Source: Paraburkholderia sprentiae WSM5005 (lineage in GTDB: Bacteria > Pseudomonadota > Gammaproteobacteria > Burkholderiales > Burkholderiaceae). From it: 64,000 bases of DNA. The notes under the pieces were generated by a model. That model ran no database searches and was not told the origin of the DNA. It saw only the letters and a list, made by a program, of their open reading frames with translations. Positions 45,326 to 53,599 of this stretch are shown piece by piece (the first letter of the stretch is position 1; each line of letters opens with the position of its first letter). Made by a program: the position numbers and the translations under genes. The stretch covers positions 1,736,001 to 1,800,000 of the forward strand of contig NZ_CP017561.2 in assembly GCF_001865575.2 (NCBI RefSeq). Direction: 5' to 3'.

Positions 45326-46393
45326 GTGAAAAAGGCCAGGTACAGCGTGCTATGCGCAGTCGCTTTACTCGCGGGCACCAACTGGGTTTATGCCCAATCC
45401 AGCGTAACCTTGTACGGCATCGTCGATGACAGCCTGAGCTACAACTCCAACTCCAATGGGCACTCGCTTTGGTCACTAGCCAGCCAAAAGCGTTGGCCGA
45501 ACATGTGGGGGATGATCGGAACAGAAGATCTGGGCGGCGGTCTGTCGGCAGTTTTCCGATATGAAACTGGTATCCAGTTGAATACTGGCGGTTCGTACAC
45601 GCGTCAAACCTGGGTTGGCCTGTCGGACAAGAAATACGGTGTGCTCACGTTGGGCAAGCAGTATGACGCCGCTTACGGTATCGTGCCGTTCACCACGGCG
45701 ATCGACAACTCGACGACGGCGGCGCACGCCGGCAATTACGACCGCGGTACCGGTCTGACGCTGAACAATACGATCAAGTACCAAAGCGAGCCGATTGCCA
45801 ACACGCGCGCGATGCTGTTCTACAGTTTCGGCTCGCCCGACTCCGGGACGACGAACACGGGCCGGGGTGTCGGCGGCAACCTCGTCTACTCCAACGGTCC
45901 GTATAACCTGTACCTCAGTTATCAGAGCATCAACGGCACGACGATTAACCCGGCGACTGACATCGGGGTTCATCGCATGTTCGGCCAGAATTTTTCGGCG
46001 CGAAGTTTCCTCCTCGATCACAGCAATATATTGGGTGTCGGCGCGATGTATCGGACCCGAGACCTCAAGGTCACGGCGACGTTCACGCAGACGAAAATGG
46101 CGTTCCACAACATCACGGAAACGATGTCGAGTTGCGAAGTCGGCGGTCGCTATAACGTCATGCCCGACGTCATCGTCCAAGGCGCCTATTCTTACTCGAC
46201 CATGGACCAATACAAGTGGAACGTGTTTGCTGTGTCATCGGCGTATCTTCTGTCGAAACGCTCGCAACTCTTCACCACGCTTGTGTATCAACAAACGGGC
46301 GGCGATGGTCAGGTCGCTGTTCTAAATGGAGAATCGCCATCCACGACGAACAAGCAGCTCGTGTTGCGTGTCGGTATCCTGCATAAGTTCTGA
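45326..46393 (+). CDS. Gram-negative trimeric porin
   Basis: 355 residues from a GTG at 45326 with an AGGAGG site 8 bases before it. The signal peptide (VKKARYSVLCAVALLAGTNW, cleavage after VYA) precedes QSSVTLYGIVDDSLSYN. Segments GTEDLGGGLSAVFRYETGIQ and QTWVGLSDKKYGVLTLGKQY are the usual porin blocks, and the last residue is Phe. It is 68 bases before the MmgE/PrpD gene and might be expressed with that operon, although a weak hairpin lies between them. Confidence 0.9.
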   Translation: MKKARYSVLCAVALLAGTNWVYAQSSVTLYGIVDDSLSYNSNSNGHSLWSLASQKRWPNMWGMIGTEDLGGGLSAVFRYETGIQLNTGGSYTRQTWVGLSDKKYGVLTLGKQYDAAYGIVPFTTAIDNSTTAAHAGNYDRGTGLTLNNTIKYQSEPIANTRAMLFYSFGSPDSGTTNTGRGVGGNLVYSNGPYNLYLSYQSINGTTINPATDIGVHRMFGQNFSARSFLLDHSNILGVGAMYRTRDLKVTATFTQTKMAFHNITETMSSCEVGGRYNVMPDVIVQGAYSYSTMDQYKWNVFAVSSAYLLSKRSQLFTTLVYQQTGGDGQVAVLNGESPSTTNKQLVLRVGILHKF

Positions 46394-46461
46394 TTTGCTG
46401 AAGCCCGGGGCGGCCGTGGAGGCCCCGTCGCAATACGTTCTACATAGAGTGAGAAAGCGTC

Positions 46462-47832
46462 ATGGCGCCAAACGAAAATTCAGTGGCTTTCAAGCCACCG
46501 ATCGACAATCCCACACTCGAAATCGTGAAGATGGCGCGAGGCGTTGGGATCGAAAATCTGCCACAGCAAACACAACGTCGCGTCAGGTCGATTCTGCTGG
46601 ATACGATCGGCTGTGCGGTTGCCGGCGCAACGACAGAAGTTGGACAGATCGTCGCCGACTATTGTGCTGGAGAGCACGGACCTCTGGAAGCCACTATGTT
46701 GGGCCATAAGCCCGTCAGCCTACTGAGCGCCGTTTTCGCAAACACGATCTTCGGAAACGCCCTTGATTACGATGCATTCGGTCCTGAAGGACATATGGCA
46801 GTCGTCGTTGTACCTGCCGCCCTTGCAGTAGCGGAAGCCATCGACTCTTCCAGCGACGACTTGATCACCGCTATTGCGCTTGGAATGGAAATCGGGGGCC
46901 GTCTCGGCGCCGCCCTTCGCAGGCCGACTCAATCGAAGGCTCCGCTGACGGGACATACCTTTGCAACGATCGGTGCTATGGTCGCCGCCGGTCGCCTTTT
47001 GAAACTTTCTGAAAACGAATTTCTGAACGCGTTCGGTATCGCAGCCTACTCGGCCCAGATACCGACCCTCCGGCGGTTCTTCAGCAAGTCCCAGGATGCG
47101 ATGACCAAATATGATCATATCGGTTTGGCGGCGCGCAATGGAGTCGAGGCTGCACTGCTGGCCCGCCGCGGCTTTACCGGCGATCAATCTGTCCTTGAGG
47201 GCGACTATCCCTTTTGGCGATTATCCGGCGCCGAGGGCTGTGACTGGGACCATCTTCTCACGGGGCTCGGTGAAGTTTGGAAACTCGATACTGTCGAATT
47301 CAAGCCCTATCCTGTCGGCACCGGGTCTGTACCGATCATCGAGCTGTTGCTCGGTCTCATTTCCAATAATGATCTGACCATAGGCGATCTCGACCATGTC
47401 GATGTCTTGACAAGAACACACTATCTTCATCACGAGAAAGATGTCAGCACCCCCATCGAAGCGTGGACCGACTTGCGATACGGCCTGGCACTCGCGATTC
47501 TTCGCGTTCGTCCCTATCGCGATTGGTATGAGGCTGAGAACATCTCAAACCCCGTCGTCCAGTCGATGATGAAAAGGATTAGCATCTTGCCGCTAAATAC
47601 GGGCCCCGGACGATGGTCTACAGAGATTACTCTGCGGACCCAGGACGGGCGTTCATTTACCGGCAGCCAGCACGAAGCTTCTCCCGTAACAACAGCGCAG
47701 ATCGTCGAGAAGTTTCGAGACAATACCGACGGATCCGGACTCGGATTTGACACGGCCAAGGCTGTACGCCTCTGTCAAGACGCAGATCGATTCTCAGTAC
47801 GTTCTCTCGCGTCCCTCTTCTCTGTCGTGTGA
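46462..47832 (+). CDS. MmgE/PrpD family protein
   Basis: 456 residues, the usual size. Visible family blocks are RRVRSILLDTIGCAVAGATT, the conserved ANTIFGNALDYDAFG followed by GPEGHMAVVVVPAALAVAEA (with the His expected in the active site), and FKPYPVGTGSVPIIELLLGL. Members dehydrate 2-methylcitrate, decarboxylate cis-aconitate or open iminodisuccinate. In this operon of acid-handling enzymes a dehydratase or isomerase role on a catabolic intermediate is likely but not shown. The next gene starts 7 bases after the stop. Confidence 0.88.
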   Translation: MAPNENSVAFKPPIDNPTLEIVKMARGVGIENLPQQTQRRVRSILLDTIGCAVAGATTEVGQIVADYCAGEHGPLEATMLGHKPVSLLSAVFANTIFGNALDYDAFGPEGHMAVVVVPAALAVAEAIDSSSDDLITAIALGMEIGGRLGAALRRPTQSKAPLTGHTFATIGAMVAAGRLLKLSENEFLNAFGIAAYSAQIPTLRRFFSKSQDAMTKYDHIGLAARNGVEAALLARRGFTGDQSVLEGDYPFWRLSGAEGCDWDHLLTGLGEVWKLDTVEFKPYPVGTGSVPIIELLLGLISNNDLTIGDLDHVDVLTRTHYLHHEKDVSTPIEAWTDLRYGLALAILRVRPYRDWYEAENISNPVVQSMMKRISILPLNTGPGRWSTEITLRTQDGRSFTGSQHEASPVTTAQIVEKFRDNTDGSGLGFDTAKAVRLCQDADRFSVRSLASLFSVV

Positions 47833-47839
47833 GCATCAA

Positions 47840-48934
47840 ATGGTAGAAAATCTCGACGTTGCAAGTCTTCTCGGAACGAAGATCGCGATCTCCATTGGAG
47901 CCGCTGAAATTCCGATTACGCCTTTTCGCGCGCTATCCGGTTTCCGCAATCATGTAACCGTGTTCTATGCATTGATCTGCGATGGAAATGGCCGGTGCGG
48001 ATTCGGCCATGTGCAGCACATGACGCGCGAGGCTTCGTTGGATGCGGCGCAAGCCGCTCAAGAGCTATTGAGAGCACAGAGCATTAAACTCTCCACCCTG
48101 ATCGCTATCGAAAGAAGCGAAGAACGGCATTTCGGTCGGGATTCGGATAACGCGACTCGCGCGGCAGCATGCGCTATCAGTCTTGCGGCGTGGGACCTCT
48201 TAGGTAAGATCCTCGATGTTCCGGTTGCGCATCTTTGGGGCGGTTTCGCTCGTCCGGTGCCCTGTTATAGCAGTTACCACCTCGCATTTGCAGCCGACGA
48301 CGATCTAGAAGCGGCGGCCACTCACTGCTTTGAAGAAAACTTCACTCGCGCGAAAATGATCGTCGGAGCCCAGCCCTTCGAGGTCGATATCAAGCGCGTC
48401 GAGCGCATGCTCATGATGTTCGGTGCGGACAACCTGGCGATCGACGCCCTTCGTCGCTGGACGCCGCAACAGGCGAACGATTTCGTCAAGCGACTTTCGG
48501 CCCCGCTGTTCTGGGTAGAAGATCCCGTTGCCTATCCGGAACTTAGCCGTGTATCGGTCGCCTCACCCGTTGCCGTTGGTGAGATTAGCACGAGCGTCTC
48601 CGAGCTGCTGCTCCTCGCCGAGTCAAGCGCTACCCATATGCTGCTCGATATGGGACTCTTGGGCGGTCCATTGCGTCAACTCGAAGCCGCTCGCATTCTA
48701 AACCGCATCGGAACTCGCGTCGGCTCCCATGCCTATCCGTACTACTCCGCGCATATCGCCTGCTGCGTGGACGATCATCTGCCCGTAGAAGTATTGGACT
48801 GGGGCGACTGCCTGTTCCACAAGGTGCCGCGTCCCGACGGAGTTGGCAGCCTGGCCGTTAGCGGACCTGGCTTCGGCCTGGACGTGGATCGTTCCTTCTT
48901 GGAAAGCCGCTGCTACCGGTCCGTTGACTTTTAA
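47840..48934 (+). CDS. Mandelate-racemase-like enolase-superfamily enzyme
   Basis: 364 residues from the ATG at 47840; the frame extends into the PrpD gene but the enolase fold starts at MVENLDVASLL. Metal ligands D202, E227 and E248, the catalytic Lys K172 (RAKMIVG), and the D270-H297 dyad (MLLDMG, GSHAYP) match the mandelate racemase layout. The usual Asn two residues after the first Asp is replaced by Leu (IDALRRW). The family removes a proton next to a carboxylate. Substrate unknown; it may be a racemase or acid dehydratase. Confidence 0.85.
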   Translation: MVENLDVASLLGTKIAISIGAAEIPITPFRALSGFRNHVTVFYALICDGNGRCGFGHVQHMTREASLDAAQAAQELLRAQSIKLSTLIAIERSEERHFGRDSDNATRAAACAISLAAWDLLGKILDVPVAHLWGGFARPVPCYSSYHLAFAADDDLEAAATHCFEENFTRAKMIVGAQPFEVDIKRVERMLMMFGADNLAIDALRRWTPQQANDFVKRLSAPLFWVEDPVAYPELSRVSVASPVAVGEISTSVSELLLLAESSATHMLLDMGLLGGPLRQLEAARILNRIGTRVGSHAYPYYSAHIACCVDDHLPVEVLDWGDCLFHKVPRPDGVGSLAVSGPGFGLDVDRSFLESRCYRSVDF

Positions 48935-48977
48935 TCCGTTTAGCATTTTTTGGACTATTTTCTAACAGAGCATACCC

Positions 48978-50375
48978 GTGATTGAAAATATATCAGGACG
49001 AGTAGACGTCGATAAGATGATCGAAGGCGCGAAGTTTCAAGGCCTTTTGATCGCGGTGTCGATCTGTCTGTTCTTTACGCTATTGATTGACGGCATGGAC
49101 TTCACGACACTTGGCTACCTGATGCCGGTCGTGGCCAAGCATTTCAGCGCGAGTCGTAGTCTCGTGACGCTGGCGCTGTCTGTCAGTCCGATTGGTGGCG
49201 CTTGCGGTGGTTTTATCGGTGGCTCGCTTGGTGACCGGTGGGGCCGTCGCCGTGCATTGATCGCAAGTGTGATTCTTTTCGGTAGTGCAACGCTTGCGAT
49301 TTCGGCGGCACCCAGCATGCAGGCTATCATCGCATTTCGCCTGATTGCTTCCGTCGGACTTGGTGCCGCAACTCCGAATATCGCATCACTCCTGTCCGAA
49401 CTGTTGCCACAGCGCATTCGCAGTCAGGTCATGGCCACGGCATTTATCGGATTCCCGCTCGGTGCATCGCTGAATGGTCTGCTGATTCCATTGGTCTTGC
49501 CGCATTTCGGTTGGCGCGGTGTCGTCATGTTTGGCGGTGTAGTGCCGCTACTTCTCGTTTTCGTACTTTTCGGACTCGTGCCGGAATCTCCCGGCTTTCT
49601 TACGCTGAGAAAATCAAGAAATAAGGAACTCGCAACGACGCTACAAAAGTTGCGCCCGGACCTTACGGTATCCAGCGAAAGCCAATTCTTCGTTGAACGC
49701 CCCAAGTTCGGTCGCGTTGGTGTTCGCATGCTATTTTCGCCGCAATATCTCCGGGATACCCTTTGTCTTTGGGTCAGCGGGGCGTCCAATCAGTTTGCGG
49801 CCGTCTCTTTCTCCAGTTGGGCTTCCTCGGCACTGACGGGCATGGGCTTCAGTTTCTATGTCGCAGTTCACGGCCTGATGGTTTCGAATTTTGCCGGCGC
49901 AATCGGCGCATTGATCGGCGGCTGGCTGCTTGGCCGGTTGGGTTCCAGAAAATCGCTGCAGTATACTGCTCTGCTCGGCGTATTCGTTGCCCTCGGATTG
50001 TTCGCGCTAACAATCAACCACGTGAACGGCCCCTCGACACCGCTTGAGGACCTGGCGTTGATTGTCGGCATGGGCTTGACCGGCATTTCGATCGCAGGCA
50101 TTCAACTCGGCGAATATCCTCTTTCTACCAATATCTACCCCCTCGAATTTCGTGCGTCCGGAGTGGGGTGGGTGGTCGCCATCTCGCGCGCGGGCGCCAT
50201 TTGCTCCGTTTCGATTACTGGGTGGGTGATCAAGAGTTTTGGTGCGCCGTATCTTTTCCTGGGCGTTGCAATCTCCATTACTGTCACGTTTATCGCGCTC
50301 GGTTTGCTCAAGACTCATATTCCGAAACGAACTGTAGAACAGCAGGTTACGGAATCCCAAGCATCGCCCGTCTAG
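48978..50375 (+). CDS. MFS transporter, aromatic acid:H+ symporter type
   Basis: 465 residues starting near MIEGAKFQGLLIAVSICLFF, with the AAHS signature DGMDFTTLGYLMPVVAKHFS and GGFIGGSLGDRWGRRRALIA, and 12 hydrophobic segments. The first membrane segment has the Asp that AAHS members such as PcaK need for aromatic acid uptake. It is third in the plus-strand operon, 43 bases after the enolase-type gene, and likely imports the acid these enzymes use. Confidence 0.88.
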   Translation: MIENISGRVDVDKMIEGAKFQGLLIAVSICLFFTLLIDGMDFTTLGYLMPVVAKHFSASRSLVTLALSVSPIGGACGGFIGGSLGDRWGRRRALIASVILFGSATLAISAAPSMQAIIAFRLIASVGLGAATPNIASLLSELLPQRIRSQVMATAFIGFPLGASLNGLLIPLVLPHFGWRGVVMFGGVVPLLLVFVLFGLVPESPGFLTLRKSRNKELATTLQKLRPDLTVSSESQFFVERPKFGRVGVRMLFSPQYLRDTLCLWVSGASNQFAAVSFSSWASSALTGMGFSFYVAVHGLMVSNFAGAIGALIGGWLLGRLGSRKSLQYTALLGVFVALGLFALTINHVNGPSTPLEDLALIVGMGLTGISIAGIQLGEYPLSTNIYPLEFRASGVGWVVAISRAGAICSVSITGWVIKSFGAPYLFLGVAISITVTFIALGLLKTHIPKRTVEQQVTESQASPV

Positions 50376-50437
50376 AGTTCACTGAATGACGCACGGGATA
50401 ACTGATCGTCGACCCGCTTTTATATTTGGAGAATCAT

Positions 50438-51484
50438 ATGAATACTGTTATTGATGACCCCTGCGACTGGCGCGGCGCCGCTATGGGGTCCGCGACAGAC
50501 TGGATTCACTCGTTGACGCCGGATGAAATTGACGAGATCGAACGGGCAGCAGCGCATGCCTATTCCCTCGGAAAGACAATCGATACGTTGACCATCGAAG
50601 ATTTTCCGCTTCCGAACGTCGGCGTCCGCTTGTCTCACCTAAAGGAGTCACTGGAGAATCAATACGGGCTGTATGTCCTTCGCGGATTTCCGACGGAAGG
50701 CAAATCAGTCGACGATCTTCGCTATATCTTTTGGGGAATCGGACTGCATCTCGGGACCGCCGTTTGCCAAAGCTATAAAGGAGATTTTCTCGGCGATGTC
50801 CGTGATTTTGGTACAAGCGACGGTCGACTTTACAATACCAACGCCGCCGGTGGATTCCATGTCGATACCTGCGACGTAGTCGGTCTGTTTGTCGTGCGTC
50901 CGGCGAAGTCTGGCGGACTGTCACGAATTGCCAGTACCGTCGCAATACACAACGAAATCGCGCGGACCCGATCAGATCTGTTGGAGGTGCTCTACCAGCC
51001 GTTCTACTGGAAAACTACAATCCCAGCTCCGTTCAGTGCAGGTCATCCGCCCTACTTCCAGCAGCCGTTGTTTTCGCGAGTAGCCAACAAGCTCTCGTGC
51101 TTGTGGCTTCCCGTGAAGATCAATCTCGCGCAAGGGATGGAAGGCGTTCCCCATCTGACGGATAAGCAACGCGAGGCCATCGACCTGGTCACCCAACTTG
51201 CCGAAAGCGAAGAGTTTGCAGTGTCCATGATGTTCGAGGCCGGCGACATGCAGTTCGTCAATAACCATGTCTGTGTCCATGGACGTACGGCGTTTGAGGA
51301 TTACACCGACGAAGCGAGGAAGCGTCATCTGTTCCGCCTCTGGCTCTCGGTGCCGAATTCTCGTGAACTTGATGTGAGCCTGAAGCCGACATATGGGGAG
51401 GTCGGCGCTGGCCAAGTCCGTGGTGGCATTGGCCGTGAGTGTGGGCTGCGCAAGTATCGTACATACGAGGCGCCGGAAAATTGA
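50438..51484 (+). CDS. TauD/TfdA-type 2-oxoglutarate-dependent dioxygenase
   Basis: 348 residues from the ATG at 50438 with a GGAGA site; a TTG at 50426 would add four. The Fe(II) ligands are H141-x-D143 (GGFHVDTCD) and a distal His in FVNNHVCVHGRTAFEDY; the 2-oxoglutarate-binding Arg is in KRHLFRLWL. TauD/TfdA enzymes hydroxylate an unactivated carbon and release succinate and CO2. It ends the plus-strand operon, whose transport and racemase-type genes suggest an organic acid substrate. The N-terminal 70 residues are variable. Confidence 0.88.
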   Translation: MNTVIDDPCDWRGAAMGSATDWIHSLTPDEIDEIERAAAHAYSLGKTIDTLTIEDFPLPNVGVRLSHLKESLENQYGLYVLRGFPTEGKSVDDLRYIFWGIGLHLGTAVCQSYKGDFLGDVRDFGTSDGRLYNTNAAGGFHVDTCDVVGLFVVRPAKSGGLSRIASTVAIHNEIARTRSDLLEVLYQPFYWKTTIPAPFSAGHPPYFQQPLFSRVANKLSCLWLPVKINLAQGMEGVPHLTDKQREAIDLVTQLAESEEFAVSMMFEAGDMQFVNNHVCVHGRTAFEDYTDEARKRHLFRLWLSVPNSRELDVSLKPTYGEVGAGQVRGGIGRECGLRKYRTYEAPEN

Positions 51485-51941
51485 TTTTTCGTGGGAAATG
51501 CGAGGTGGTACCGCTCGCCGCGCTCCTCGCGTTTCTATTCCTCTATAGTTCTACACGAATTTAACGCACGTATCTTCTCAAGGCCCATGTGGCGATGGAC
51601 ACTTTGGCGCTGTTGCTCCCCCGTGCATGTGACGGCAGCCAACGAGCCGTGGACGTGCCAGTTGGCCAACTGGCGCGTCGAGTTCAAAAAGCCGCCGGTC
51701 AGACTGTCCGGTGGCACTCGCCGGTGACGGCTCATCGGCGAGGAGCCTGCCAGGCCGAGTCGGGCAAGGCATCCAGCGTTAGTCGTCAGGCTACCGGTCG
51801 CGAAAAAACCTTCGCTCGGTTGCGGAGCCGCTGGATGGTCGAACGCATTTTCTGGCTCAGCAGCTTCGTATTCTGCGAGCTTCAGCGCATCCACTTTCGA
51901 ACTCTCAACAGCACCTTTTAGCGATACATTTCAAATAGAAA
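51485..51941. other. Stretch between convergent operons, possible transposon remnant
   Basis: About 450 bases between the dioxygenase gene and the terminator. Frames on both strands are open. The plus-strand block SRWMVERIFWL (near 51830) resembles the RWVVERTFAWL motif of IS5-type transposases, but nothing else supports it. Confidence 0.3.
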
Positions 51942-51965
51942 AGCCCGGAGAGTCGTCTCCGGGCT
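51942..51965. terminator. Bidirectional intrinsic terminator
   Basis: A perfect 10-bp stem (agcccggaga / tctccgggct) with a 4-nt loop, flanked by CTTTTAT on the plus strand and by TTTTCTATTT on the minus strand. It closes the long minus-strand operon that ends at 51990 and can also stop plus-strand transcripts. Confidence 0.85.
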
Positions 51966-51989
51966 CTTTTATAGATCCACAACCGAGGC

Positions 51990-52178
51990 TCAGGCTTCAC
52001 CTTTGATCTTGTCGCGGATGAGCACGCCGATAAAAAGCAGCCAGGAGACGCCGAGACCGAAGTAATCGAAGTTACGCAGCGGACGGTAGTCCGCCCAACC
52101 CCAACCCGTTGAGCCGTCGATGGCCAGCAGCGTCAGCGCGATACAGATGGCGATTGCGATCCAGGTATTTTTTTTCAT
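51990..52178 (-). CDS. 62-residue two-helix membrane protein (DoxX partner B)
   Basis: Starts MKKNTWIAIAICIALTLLAI (first membrane segment), then a conserved loop STGWGWADYRPLRNFDYFGL and a second segment VSWLLFIGVLIRD with a charged tail. It follows the DoxX-like gene by 11 bases and has a ribosome site (AAGGAG) in that gap. The copy at 52809 shares STG-x-G-x3-YR-x-LR-x2-D-x-FGL and VLIRD-x2-KG with it. Last gene of the operon, 24 bases before the terminator. Confidence 0.8.
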   Translation of the reverse strand: MKKNTWIAIAICIALTLLAIDGSTGWGWADYRPLRNFDYFGLGVSWLLFIGVLIRDKIKGEA

Positions 52179-52189
52179 GCGAGTGCTCC

Positions 52190-52708
52190 TTAAGCCGATA
52201 CTTTTTCTTCGACAGACACACCGACCAAAGTCGGGTCGGTTTGCAATAGACCACCTTTACCCTTCAGGTTGAAGCCATTCCAACCGTCCCACAGCCACAT
52301 AGGGTTCAGGGTCGGGCGGAAGCATGCAGCCATATAACCGCTATACGCAAGCAGAAGCAAACCGTTCATCAGCAGTTCTTGCGGGCCCGAGAACAATTGA
52401 CGCGGCGTTGCGGAAATGAACGTATTCAGCCAGAAAATCGTGACCGTCGTCGGCATTTCGAGAATCAGCGTCAGTAAGACAAAACGGTTCGTCAGAAGCA
52501 GGAAGCCGTAAACCGCCTCCATATACTTGACCCAATGATACATACCGATTGCATCGGCACCGGCCAAATACTGACCGGCAAGACCAGGAACCATCGGTAC
52601 GTAACCGTCGATCACGAATCGAATGCCTGAGAAGAAAAGGTGTGCGCCGAAATACAGCCGAAGCCACGTAATGACGTACTTCCACGGGGAAGAATTAGCG
52701 CTTTGCAT
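52190..52708 (-). CDS. DoxX-like membrane protein with small-protein partner (B)
   Basis: 172 residues from the ATG at 52708 (MQSANSSPWKYVITWLRLYF). Four hydrophobic segments; conserved blocks YVPMVPGLAGQYLAGADAIG, KYMEAVYGFLLLTNRFVLLT, NTFISATPRQLFSGPQELLM and NGLLLLAYSGYMA match the copy at 53016 closely. The DoxX superfamily includes quinone-linked oxidoreductase subunits, but no redox motif is evident here. The C-terminal tail of about 35 residues is hydrophilic. Confidence 0.78.
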   Translation of the reverse strand: MQSANSSPWKYVITWLRLYFGAHLFFSGIRFVIDGYVPMVPGLAGQYLAGADAIGMYHWVKYMEAVYGFLLLTNRFVLLTLILEMPTTVTIFWLNTFISATPRQLFSGPQELLMNGLLLLAYSGYMAACFRPTLNPMWLWDGWNGFNLKGKGGLLQTDPTLVGVSVEEKVSA

Positions 52709-52808
52709 AGGGAAATATTTCCGAAAAGTTAGTGCAGTACAGCGACGAAATATGCCTGCGGCAGGCATACCTCAAAGGCGGTGGTCTAGACCCCCGCCTG
52801 AGAGCCCG

Positions 52809-53003
52809 TTAAATGATGCCTTTGCGTCGATCCCGGATTAAGACGGTGATGACGCAGATCCATGGAATTGCCAGGCCAAACATATCGCGTGCGCGCAATT
52901 CTCGATATTCTGTATAGCCCAGTCCTGTGGATCCGAAGAATACCCAGCATGTCATGATGACGCAGCATGCAAGGCCAATATAAAGATTCCGGTTACTTTT
53001 CAT
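52809..53003 (-). CDS. 64-residue two-helix membrane protein (DoxX partner C)
   Basis: Starts MKSNRNLYIGLACCVIMTCW, with loop STGLGYTEYRELRARDMFGL and second segment PWICVITVLIRDRRKG, clearly the homologue of the 51990 gene. It follows the DoxX-like gene at 53016 by 12 bases with a GGGAG site. It adds a second copy of the same two-gene unit in tandem. Confidence 0.8.
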   Translation of the reverse strand: MKSNRNLYIGLACCVIMTCWVFFGSTGLGYTEYRELRARDMFGLAIPWICVITVLIRDRRKGII

Positions 53004-53015
53004 CTTCGATCTCCC

Positions 53016-53528
53016 TTATGCGAAATCGTTTGATTTCTTAGTAGTGGACGTCGATTCGGCGCCTTTACTCAGCCTCAAATGCTCTTTCCAGACGTCAACC
53101 TTGAAGCCCTCCCATAGCGCGAGCGGCTTGTTTGGCTTAAACACATTTGCCATGTAGCCACCATATGCCAGCAGAATGAGGCCATTCATTAACAGTTGAT
53201 TCGGACCCGAGAACAATTGACGTGGAGTCGCAACGATAAAAGTATTAATCCAGAAAATCGAGATGGATGTCGGGAACTCGAGAATTGCGCCGAGCAACAC
53301 GTATCGGTTCGTCAGCAACAGGATGCCGGCCAGCATTTCCACTGCTTTAACGGCATAAAACATGTGAATGGCATCGAGTGCCTGCACGTATTGACCTCCA
53401 ATGCCTGGAATAAACGGAACCCAGCCTGTCGAAAGATAGCGGAAACCCGACCACAAAAGATCGGCGCCGAAATAAACCCGGAGCCAAAGTACAGCATATT
53501 TCCACGGTGGCGAATTAAGTCCCTGCAT
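53016..53528 (-). CDS. DoxX-like membrane protein with small-protein partner (C)
   Basis: 170 residues (MQGLNSPPWKYAVLWLRVYF). Same layout as the copy at 52190: WVPFIPGIGGQYVQALDAIH, VKAVEMLAGILLLTNRYVLL, NTFIVATPRQLFSGPNQLLM and NGLILLAYGGYMA. A GGAGA site lies before the ATG. It is preceded by a hairpin and then the cycloisomerase-like gene on the same strand. Confidence 0.78.
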   Translation of the reverse strand: MQGLNSPPWKYAVLWLRVYFGADLLWSGFRYLSTGWVPFIPGIGGQYVQALDAIHMFYAVKAVEMLAGILLLTNRYVLLGAILEFPTSISIFWINTFIVATPRQLFSGPNQLLMNGLILLAYGGYMANVFKPNKPLALWEGFKVDVWKEHLRLSKGAESTSTTKKSNDFA

Positions 53529-53559
53529 CGAATGTCTCCTATATTGGATTATGCTTATG

Positions 53560-53589
53560 CAACGCGGCGGAATCGAGCCCGCCGCGTTG
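53560..53589 (-). terminator. Hairpin before the DoxX module
   Basis: A perfect 11-bp inverted repeat (caacgcggcgg / ccgccgcgttg) with an 8-nt loop, 11 bases after the cycloisomerase-like stop. No T-run follows, so it may weaken rather than stop transcription into the DoxX module, or stabilise the upstream mRNA. Confidence 0.45.
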
Positions 53590-53599
53590 TGTTCCGCTA

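Noticed and set aside
51535..51894. Frames in the gap after the TauD-like gene
   Set aside because: One short block resembles an IS5-type transposase motif, but no other part of a transposase can be found, so it is not called as a gene.
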